From an uncultured Eggerthellaceae bacterium (GTDB lineage: Bacteria > Actinomycetota > Coriobacteriia > Coriobacteriales > Eggerthellaceae): a stretch of DNA of 18,712 nucleotides. The stretch lies in assembly GCA_934630905.1 (NCBI GenBank), contig CAKTXN010000028.1, positions 1 through 18,712 on the forward strand, given 5' to 3'. Shown piece by piece: positions 1 through 5,498 of this stretch. The stretch's first letter is position 1. The number at the start of each line of letters is the position of its first letter. A model generated the notes under the pieces. The model ran no database searches. It worked only from the letters and a program-made list of their open reading frames with translations, and was not told the origin of the DNA. A program made the translations under genes and the position numbers.

Positions 1-197
1 AAAAACTTGGCACGTTCGAGATCTCGTCGCAGGAAGCGCCGGATTGCTGCACGCTCTTCATGCCGCGCAGCCCCGAGACGCATGCGAAACTCGAGGATGT
101 TTTAGAGGCTGAAGCGCTGTTGCCGCTTGATGAGTGGATCCCTGAAATCATGAGCAAAATCGAGCGCCATGATTACGATTGCCCCGCGTGCAAGTAG
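1..197 (+). CDS. thiI: ThiI, tRNA 4-thiouridine sulfurtransferase (3' end only)
   Basis: Only the last 64 codons are present; the reading frame begins at base 3 and ends at the TAG at 195-197. ThiI uses ATP to activate uridine 8 of tRNAs and transfers sulfur to it, and in many bacteria also feeds sulfur to thiamine thiazole synthesis. The fragment carries the typical end of the ThiI catalytic domain: a GTFEIS segment followed by PDCCTLFMPRSPETHAKLE, which matches the DCCT-F-P-P-T-KLE pattern of the Bacillus-type protein. The tail ends in a CPAC pair, which I do not recognise as a standard ThiI feature. The identification rests on recalled family similarity over a short piece. The domains that would confirm it (THUMP, PP-loop) lie outside the window. 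Confidence 0.75.
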   Translation, partial: KLGTFEISSQEAPDCCTLFMPRSPETHAKLEDVLEAEALLPLDEWIPEIMSKIERHDYDCPACK

Positions 198-206
198 TTT
201 CGAGCG

Positions 207-290
207 TTTGTCAACTTTTTGATAGCGAAAAAGTCTGATTTGATAGCATTTTGATAGCGTTTCGGACTGTTTTGATGGGTTTTTGTCAAC
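207..290. repeat. 32-bp tandem repeat flanked by TTTGTCAAC words, upstream of comEA
   Basis: Two adjacent 32-bp copies (217-248 and 249-280) agree at 22 of 32 positions by hand alignment. Both begin TTTTGATAGCG and both carry a second TTTGAT word near their right end. The four GATRG cores start at 221, 242, 253 and 274, so they are spaced 21, 11 and 21 bp and lie on about the same face of the helix. The block is flanked on both sides by the same-orientation word TTTGTCAAC (207-215 and 282-290). This looks like a multi-site operator or bent DNA just before comEA. No regulator can be named from the sequence. Confidence 0.6.
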
Positions 291-336
291 ATGCCGCTCT
301 ATCCTTTCCCCGTCATGAAGGAAAGGGGAGCGGCAT
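291..336 (+). promoter_or_regulatory. Hairpin sequestering the comEA ribosome binding site
   Basis: ATGCCGCTC (291-299) pairs perfectly with GAGCGGCAT (328-336), and inside it CCTTTCC (303-309) pairs with GGAAAGG (320-326). This leaves a 10-nt loop and small bulges (TAT on one side, G on the other). The purine-rich Shine-Dalgarno segment AAGGAAAGGGGAG (318-330) lies almost entirely in the 3' arm. The comEA ATG at 337 follows the base of the stem directly. No T-run follows, so it is not an ordinary terminator. As RNA it should hide the ribosome binding site. As DNA it could also be an operator. Confidence 0.6.
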
Positions 337-1020
337 ATGTTTTCTCTGCTTAAAAGATTCCGAGCGAAGTTAGTTCGCTTTGGTCGTAAAAATGAACCTC
401 GAATAAAAGTTGTCGCAGGTCTTGTCGCTGTATTTGTGTTCTTTGCGTTTGGTTTTTTCGGCACGGCAGATGCTCAGAATAGCGTGCTTGTCAAAGCGAA
501 TGGTACCGTTGAGGGTGTGTCGGCTTTATCGAGCGGTACTGCGTCTAATGCAAGCGATGTTGATTCTAAACAAAGTGAAAGCGCAGGAGAAGCTGTTGAA
601 AAGCAGATCTGCGTATATATTTGCGGCCAAGTAGCGGCACCGGGCGTGTATTATGTGGCGCAAGGTGCCCGCGTGTGCGATGTTGTTGAGTGCGCCCAAG
701 GTTTTCTTGAAAACGCATCACTCGAATCGCTTAATCTTGCGCGCCCCGTAAGCGATGGCGAGCAGATAATCGTCCGGGCGATGGATGAGGTATCTTCTGA
801 TTCAGGAGACAGTGGAAATGCCTCCTCGCAGCTTATTAACATCAATACGGCAACCGCAGCGCAGCTCGAGCAAATACCGGGAATCGGCGCTGCATTTGCC
901 CAGCGTATTGTCAGTTATCGTGATAAACAGGGGTCATTCAAGACCATCGATGAGCTGAAAAATGTATCGGGCATTGGCGATAAGAAACTCGAATCAATCC
1001 GTGCCTACATTTGCGTGTAA
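337..1020 (+). CDS. comEA: ComEA-type DNA receptor, SLBB plus helix-hairpin-helix
   Basis: This is a membrane-anchored, double-stranded DNA binding protein of the competence machinery (227 aa). A basic N-terminus is followed by one membrane segment at about residues 24-43. A low-complexity Ser/Asn linker comes next, then a SLBB domain at about 91-148 (VYICGQVAAPGVYYV ... GARVCDVVECA) and a C-terminal double helix-hairpin-helix at about 166-225 (ININTATAAQLEQIPGIG, then DELKNVSGIG). This order is the standard ComEA layout. The ATG at 337 is supported by a strong purine-rich Shine-Dalgarno at 318-330, which lies in a hairpin. comEC starts 6 nt after the stop, so the two are probably cotranscribed. 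In the family ComEA binds incoming DNA outside the membrane and hands it to ComEC. Whether this organism takes up DNA cannot be told from the window. Confidence 0.93.
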   Translation: MFSLLKRFRAKLVRFGRKNEPRIKVVAGLVAVFVFFAFGFFGTADAQNSVLVKANGTVEGVSALSSGTASNASDVDSKQSESAGEAVEKQICVYICGQVAAPGVYYVAQGARVCDVVECAQGFLENASLESLNLARPVSDGEQIIVRAMDEVSSDSGDSGNASSQLININTATAAQLEQIPGIGAAFAQRIVSYRDKQGSFKTIDELKNVSGIGDKKLESIRAYICV

Positions 1021-1026
1021 TACACT

Positions 1027-3447
1027 ATGCTCGAAGTCAATCAGGGGTTTTGCGTTGATCCTGTAGCGAAACGTATGCGCCTTTCACCTCTTTTGCTGTT
1101 GGCACTTGTGTTTTGGATAAGTTGCGCTGCATCGTTTGAGGCTGCGCGCGGCATAGATGCAGCACAGCTGTTCCTGCTTGGCTCCTGTGGAGCTGTTCTG
1201 GCGCTTTCCGCGGCCTTTTACGCAATGAAGATCAGCGTTGCGAATGCCAAGTTTTTCGTTTTCGCCGTTTCAATGTTGCTTGCTGGCGTTACCTGCTCTT
1301 TTGCGGGCGCAATCAGCATCGATCACGCTCATAGCCAGTTCGGCGTGGGCAACGAATGCGAATCAGCTCAACAGGAGCTTTCTTTCTTTGTTTTGAGCGA
1401 CGCCCAAGAAAGCTCCTACGGTGTTTTCGCTGAGTGCTTAACGAAAACCCCCGATGGAAGCCTCGCCAAGCTGCGTATATACGCAAAAAAGGATTCACCG
1501 TTTTTCTATGGTCAATGTGTAACTGCGCATGTCGTTGTCTCGTTGCCGAAAGAAGCCCAGGAATCTGCGTACTGGTCGAAGGGGATTGCCGCAAAAGCAG
1601 ACGTAAAAAGCGTGGATGACGTTTTATTGGTAACGCCTTTTGCGGAAAAGCGCGCACTATTTATTCAAAATGTAAGCGAAAGATCCGGGGAGTCTTCGCA
1701 GACCGGCTTACTGTTGGCGCTTGCTTGCGGGTATCGTGGGCTTTTGCAAGAGGGATCGCTCTATCGCGATTTTCAAGTGGCAGGTTTAGCTCATATTGTT
1801 GCCGTAAGCGGTGCCCATTTGAGCTTGGCCATAGCGTTTGTGACCGTTTTGTTTTCACGTTTGCATGTAAAGCGAAGGTATCAAGCGCTGTTGTCGGTGC
1901 TGATTGTTGTGCTGTTTCTTTTCGTGTGTGCGTTTCCCATTTCGGCGTTTCGTGCCGCCTTTATGTCTCTTTTGGCGTGCCTGTCATTTTTCGCGCGAAG
2001 AAGAGCCGCCTCGCAAAATGCTTTAGCGCTCTGTATCTTTACTTGCCTTTTAGTTGATCCTGCGATATCTGTTTCTGCTTCATTTGCACTGTCGGCGCTT
2101 TCTACGCTGGGTATTATTGTGTTTGTGCCGTTTTTTACCAGGGCATTTGGCAGAACAAAGCAGAGGACCTTTTCAGCGAAAGCAAAAGCGTTTGTCAAAG
2201 AAAGCGTTTCCCTTACGCTTTCGGCAAGCATCGCAACGCTTCCTTTGTCTGCAGCGCTTTTTGCGCAGGTTTCGCTTATCGCTCCGCTTTCAAACGTTTT
2301 GCTCGGCTTGCTTTTCACGCCGCTTTGTATCAGCGCGCTGGCATGCCAAGTCCTCTTTCTGGCATTCGGTTCTTTACCGGGAGTGATTCTTGCGGTTTGC
2401 CAGGGGTTATGCAGGGTTTTCTCTTCATTGGTGAGCATTCTTGCAGCATTTCCTTATGCGGCGGTTCCCGCTGAATTGCCCATTGTGTTCGCTCTTGTCT
2501 TAAGCGCTTTGCTGTTTATCGGCATTATTTCGTTGCAACGAGGAGCACTTGGGCACGTGATTTCAAACCTCCAGGTTGTTCAGAAAACAAACCCGCAACG
2601 AAAGCTGCTTTTCTGCGGCGCGTTTGCGGCGATTGTTTTGATTGCGATTGTTGTTTCAGCGGGAAGAAGTGGCGAAATTTATTTAGCTGCGCTCGACGTG
2701 GGTCAAGGGGATGCGTTATTGCTCCGTGACGGAAAAACGGCGATGCTTGTTGATACGGGCAATCAGGATACTCAGCTCAAACGGGAGCTCGCGAAGAAAG
2801 GCATTCGACGGCTTGATGCGGTGTTTATCACGCATCCCGATAATGATCACTGTGGTTCGCTTCCGGCGCTCTTGAGTGTGGTGCAAGTGGAAAAAGGATG
2901 CGTGCCCGCACCGATGATTACATGCGCTTGTGAGAAATGCGCGGGGGTTCGGGATGCTTTTCGTACTGCCTGCGTGCCTTTGGTTGGAATGGAAGTGGGT
3001 GATTCAGTCCGCGCAAATCACGTTTCGGCGACGATGGTTTGGCCGTATGTTTACGCTCAGGAAGGAGGAAACCAGGACAGCCTTTGCTTGAGCGTGGCAG
3101 TTGATATGGATGGCGATAGCGCAATTGATTATACGGCGCTTCTCGTGGGTGATGCTGAACGCGAAACGCTCCAGCGCATGATAGAACAGGGACGCATTGG
3201 TGAGACGGACATTTTCAAAGTGGGCCACCATGGTTCTGCGGTATCTTGCGATCAGGATACTCTTGACGCACTTTCGCCTTGTATTGCCCTTTTAAGCGTT
3301 GGCGCGTATAACCGCTACGGCCATCCTAACCCAGAGGTTCTTTCGTTGCTTGAAGCGAATCAAGTCGTATCGGCAAGAACCGACGAGCAAGGAACAATTA
3401 CTTGTTTCTTTGAGAAAGAAGGCATACGGGTGGCAACAAGCGGATAA
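1027..3447 (+). CDS. comEC: ComEC/Rec2 DNA uptake channel protein
   Basis: This is a polytopic membrane protein (806 aa) that passes single-stranded DNA into the cell during transformation. Residues about 20-100 hold N-terminal membrane segments, followed by a soluble region to about 210. The Competence domain spans about 220-510, contains the HIVAVSGAHLSL signature near 257-268 and has many hydrophobic helices. The C-terminal metallo-beta-lactamase-like domain covers about 550-806, with LDVGQGDALLL (556-566), THPDNDHCGSL (602-612) and FKVGHHGS (730-737). All three family parts are present and the frame is uninterrupted. There is no clear Shine-Dalgarno before 1027, so translation is probably coupled to comEA, whose stop lies 6 nt upstream. 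An in-frame ATG at 1075 is an alternative start. A small Cys cluster (residues 633-638, CACEKC) in the nuclease-like domain is unusual in my experience. Confidence 0.93.
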   Translation: MLEVNQGFCVDPVAKRMRLSPLLLLALVFWISCAASFEAARGIDAAQLFLLGSCGAVLALSAAFYAMKISVANAKFFVFAVSMLLAGVTCSFAGAISIDHAHSQFGVGNECESAQQELSFFVLSDAQESSYGVFAECLTKTPDGSLAKLRIYAKKDSPFFYGQCVTAHVVVSLPKEAQESAYWSKGIAAKADVKSVDDVLLVTPFAEKRALFIQNVSERSGESSQTGLLLALACGYRGLLQEGSLYRDFQVAGLAHIVAVSGAHLSLAIAFVTVLFSRLHVKRRYQALLSVLIVVLFLFVCAFPISAFRAAFMSLLACLSFFARRRAASQNALALCIFTCLLVDPAISVSASFALSALSTLGIIVFVPFFTRAFGRTKQRTFSAKAKAFVKESVSLTLSASIATLPLSAALFAQVSLIAPLSNVLLGLLFTPLCISALACQVLFLAFGSLPGVILAVCQGLCRVFSSLVSILAAFPYAAVPAELPIVFALVLSALLFIGIISLQRGALGHVISNLQVVQKTNPQRKLLFCGAFAAIVLIAIVVSAGRSGEIYLAALDVGQGDALLLRDGKTAMLVDTGNQDTQLKRELAKKGIRRLDAVFITHPDNDHCGSLPALLSVVQVEKGCVPAPMITCACEKCAGVRDAFRTACVPLVGMEVGDSVRANHVSATMVWPYVYAQEGGNQDSLCLSVAVDMDGDSAIDYTALLVGDAERETLQRMIEQGRIGETDIFKVGHHGSAVSCDQDTLDALSPCIALLSVGAYNRYGHPNPEVLSLLEANQVVSARTDEQGTITCFFEKEGIRVATSG

Positions 3448-3456
3448 AATAGCATC

Positions 3457-4431
3457 ATGGCAAAAGAAGCAAACATATTACCGATTCATCTTGCGGTTGG
3501 AGACGACGATCTCAAGCGCTCAGAAGTGCTTGAACGCTTGAAAGCGCGCATGGATCATGAAGATGATCTTTCCTTTGACTGCGATGATTTCGATGGCGAA
3601 ACGTGTACTGGTGCAGACATCGTTGCGGCGTGCGAGACAATTCCTTTCATGGCGGCCCGTCGTCTTGTTTTGGTGCGCAACGGACATAAGCTGAGAAAAG
3701 CTGATCAAGACGCCCTGACCGATTATGCAAAGTCACCCAGCGAGACAACGGTGTTAGCACTCTCATTCGAGAAGCTTGCGAAAAACACGAAGCTTTATAA
3801 GGCGATTTCCGCTTTGGGGAAAACGACTATTATCGACTGCGCGCTGCCGAAAGGGCGCGAGTTGCAGCGGAAAGTTGCTGCTATGGCTACTGCGCACGGT
3901 GCGGCTATGGACGATGCCGCCGCTGCGCTCCTTATTGAGTACGTGGGTACCGATACTATCTTTCTTGATAACGAAGTTGAAAAGATCGCCCTTATTTGTG
4001 CTGATAAACAGCGTATTACCGCAACCGATGTCAAAGAATATGCGGAAGCAACCGCCGATGCGAAACCTTGGAAATTTCTTGAGCCTTTTTTCGATCGCAA
4101 TTTGGTTGCTTCGCTGCAATGGCTTGATTCCGCGCGTGGTGTTTCGCCTCATGCGCTTGTGCCGCAATGCGCACAGCGTCTTCGTGAGCTTATGTGCGTG
4201 AAGTCCATTGAAGCACGTGGCGCTGGTCAAGCAGCTCTTCTTTCCGAATTGGGGTATTCGTCTGCGGAATCGTGGAAGATCAAGAATCATACTCGCTATG
4301 CACGAAGGTTTTCTTCAGACGAATTAAGAAGCGCGCTTATTGCCTTGCGCGATACAGAGCAAGCTATGAAATCGGGCGCACAGCCCGGTGAAGCATTTCG
4401 TTTGTGGGTGGTGAAAGCGCTTTCTCGGTAA
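3457..4431 (+). CDS. holA: DNA polymerase III subunit delta
   Basis: Delta is the clamp-loader subunit that opens the beta sliding clamp (324 aa, the usual length). It shows the HolA pattern: an N-terminal fold starting with the IHLAVGDDD strand, then a loss-of-P-loop AAA+ module with RRLVLVRNGHKLRKAD near 67-82. The family's YVGTDTIFLDNEVEKIAL segment lies around 161-178, and the C-terminal collar domain ends SGAQPGEAFRLWVVKALSR. The order comEC-holA-rpsT is widespread in bacteria and supports the call. The gene begins 9 nt after the comEC stop with no strong Shine-Dalgarno, which suggests translational coupling in a comEA-comEC-holA operon. A terminator overlaps its stop codon. Confidence 0.9.
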   Translation: MAKEANILPIHLAVGDDDLKRSEVLERLKARMDHEDDLSFDCDDFDGETCTGADIVAACETIPFMAARRLVLVRNGHKLRKADQDALTDYAKSPSETTVLALSFEKLAKNTKLYKAISALGKTTIIDCALPKGRELQRKVAAMATAHGAAMDDAAAALLIEYVGTDTIFLDNEVEKIALICADKQRITATDVKEYAEATADAKPWKFLEPFFDRNLVASLQWLDSARGVSPHALVPQCAQRLRELMCVKSIEARGAGQAALLSELGYSSAESWKIKNHTRYARRFSSDELRSALIALRDTEQAMKSGAQPGEAFRLWVVKALSR

Positions 4432-4442
4432 AGCGCTTTTTT
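4414..4442 (+). terminator. Intrinsic terminator of the comEA-comEC-holA operon
   Basis: AAAGCGCTTT (4414-4423) and AAAGCGCTTT (4430-4439) form a 10-bp stem because the word is its own reverse complement. The loop is CTCGGT, and six Ts end the signal at 4437-4442. The stem includes the holA stop codon, so the last codons of holA are part of the terminator. Confidence 0.75.
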
Positions 4443-4554
4443 GTTGCGGCGCTACGGGTTTCGAATTTGCTGTTGAAGTGTTCAGCGCAGCACCACCGCT
4501 CATGTAGGGCTCAAGCGGCATCATATCGATGTTGCAGCTTTTCCGAATCCCGGA
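4443..4554. other. Intergenic spacer between the holA and rpsT terminators
   Basis: No gene is supported here. Several short open frames cross it on both strands, but none has a Shine-Dalgarno or recognisable motif. A short + frame ending at the TAG at about 4505-4507 and a - strand frame rich in Ser/Thr/Pro have a vaguely protein-like look, so a decayed gene end cannot be excluded. Confidence 0.35.
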
Positions 4555-4587
4555 AAACAAAGAAGCCGCTCGTTATGAGCGGCTTCT
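4555..4587 (-). terminator. Intrinsic terminator of rpsT
   Basis: AGAAGCCGCTC (4561-4571) and GAGCGGCTTCT (4577-4587) make a perfect 11-bp stem with a 5-nt loop. Read on the - strand the stem is followed by TTTGTTTT (complement of 4553-4560), giving the T-run. It lies 27 nt beyond the rpsT stop codon. Confidence 0.8.
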
Positions 4588-4613
4588 CGATGGTACCCGA
4601 TAGGGAGAGGTGC

Positions 4614-5120
4614 TTATTCAGCAGCTTCTTCCTCTGCGGCAGCCTGAGCTGCTTCTTCAGCAGCCTTCTTCTCGGCCTCTGCCTTTTTCTTAGCAGCCTT
4701 AGCCTCGGCCTTCAGCTGAGCCTCGCGACGCTTTGCCTTCTCGGCGGAAGCAGCAGCCATGGCTTCCTTGCGAGCTGCCTTAGCGGCGGCCTTCTTGTTG
4801 CCGGTAGCAGCCTGCTCCTTCTTGGGGGCGGGCTTGTATGCGGCGCGTACTTCGTCGGTCACGATGGTGTTAGCCAAAGCCATAACACCGGACTTACGGT
4901 TAGCGGCCTGGTTCTTGTGGATAACGCCCTTGGAAGCGGCCTTATCCAGCAGACGGCATGCCTTCAGCGCGGATTCGTAAGCAGCCTCGGCGTCCTTGGC
5001 GGCCACAGCGTCGCGCACGCGACGAACAGCGGTCTTCAGCTCGGACTTAACGGCGCGATTGCGCATATGAGCTTTTTCGTTGGTGATGATGCGTTTCTTC
5101 TGGCTCTTGATGTTTGCCAT
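4614..5120 (-). CDS. rpsT: 30S ribosomal protein S20 with long Ala/Lys/Glu C-terminal tail
   Basis: S20 binds 16S rRNA early in small-subunit assembly. Residues 1-87 are a normal S20 core: MANIKSQKKRIITNEKAHMR at the start, then K-A-C-R-LLDKAASKGVIHKNQAANRKS. The chosen start (5118-5120) gives the classical MANIKSQ and is preceded on the - strand by GAAAGGA at a suitable distance. A longer frame beginning 18 nt upstream would add six non-conserved residues. The protein is 168 aa, while S20 is usually about 85-90 aa. The extra 80 residues are almost entirely Ala, Lys, Glu and Arg, ending in an acidic run, with the look of a charged single helix or coiled coil. It is the only confident gene on the - strand, with its own promoter and terminator. 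Confidence 0.93.
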   Translation of the reverse strand: MANIKSQKKRIITNEKAHMRNRAVKSELKTAVRRVRDAVAAKDAEAAYESALKACRLLDKAASKGVIHKNQAANRKSGVMALANTIVTDEVRAAYKPAPKKEQAATGNKKAAAKAARKEAMAAASAEKAKRREAQLKAEAKAAKKKAEAEKKAAEEAAQAAAEEEAAE

Positions 5121-5170
5121 GGGGAATCCTTTCTTCAAAAATGATGTTTGCTTTCGCTGTGCCCAGTAAT

Positions 5171-5199
5171 AACATACGCGCTATGGACGTATCGCACAA
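5171..5199 (-). promoter_or_regulatory. Probable sigma-70 type promoter of rpsT
   Basis: On the - strand TTGTGC (complement of 5194-5199) is followed after 17 bp by TATGTT (complement of 5171-5176). Transcription would start near 5164, leaving a leader of about 45 nt before the rpsT ATG. Confidence 0.5.
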
Positions 5200-5207
5200 A
5201 TCGAAGC

Positions 5208-5259
5208 AACGCATCACTTGAAAAAAGGCAAGTGAGAAGACCCCGAAGGGTTATGCGTT
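5208..5259 (-). other. Compact three-stem fold between rpsT and lepA
   Basis: An outer stem AACGCAT (5208-5214) with ATGCGTT (5253-5259) encloses two hairpins. One is CACTTG/CAAGTG (5215-5220 with 5229-5234). The other is ACCC/GGGT (5240-5243 with 5248-5251). Read on the - strand the second hairpin is closed by a C(UUCG)G tetraloop, which favours an RNA role on that strand. It lies upstream of the proposed rpsT promoter, so it would belong to the rpsT leader only if transcription began farther upstream. It also overlaps the end of a possible small ORF and might act as a weak terminator for it. Confidence 0.4.
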
Positions 5260-5385
5260 TGAGGCGAACAGGATTTCTCGCTTCTTCGACCAATGCGGTC
5301 TTCCAGCAATTGCGTATCCATAATGCAGCCAGTCTGCGGATTTGGCGATAAGTTCATCGCGCGTACGTATTGCTAGACACAACAT
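5251..5385 (-). pseudogene. Possible remnant or small gene, 44 codons
   Basis: An open frame runs on the - strand from an ATG at 5383-5385 to the TAA at 5251-5253. Its product contains a stretch of ordinary protein character (DELIAKSADWLHYGYAIAG, then PHWSKKREILFA), with mixed polar and aromatic residues. There is no Shine-Dalgarno before the ATG, and the start overlaps a candidate -10 element of lepA. It may be the decayed 3' end of a lost gene or chance. I do not recognise a family. Confidence 0.22.
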
Positions 5386-5427
5386 GCGATAGAATAGCAA
5401 AGAACATTAACCCTGTCACGAAATTTT

Positions 5428-5458
5428 TTGCACAAATCGCTGTTTTTCCTTATAGAAT
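5428..5458 (+). promoter_or_regulatory. Promoter of lepA
   Basis: TTGCAC (5428-5433) is followed after 17 bp by TATAGA (5451-5456), with TAGAAT at 5453-5458 as an overlapping -10 choice. Transcription would begin near 5464, leaving a leader of about 35 nt before the lepA ATG at 5499. This argues against a start at 5370. A second weak -10, TAGAAT at 5390-5395, lies upstream. Confidence 0.6.
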
Positions 5459-5498
5459 AGGCGTTCAGGCAAAAAGTAAAGGAATAAAGCAAATACTT

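Noticed and set aside
4324..4560. 78-codon - strand frame overlapping the holA 3' end
   Set aside because: It runs antisense to holA for about half its length, begins next to the rpsT terminator and has no Shine-Dalgarno or family features.
5148..5351. 67-codon frame on the + strand between rpsT and lepA
   Set aside because: Arg-rich low-quality product, no ribosome binding site, and it overlaps the rpsT promoter.
5370..5498. N-terminal extension of lepA from ATG 5370
   Set aside because: The extra 43 codons cross the likely promoter, have no Shine-Dalgarno and are not LepA-like. ATG 5499 with AAAGGA fits better.
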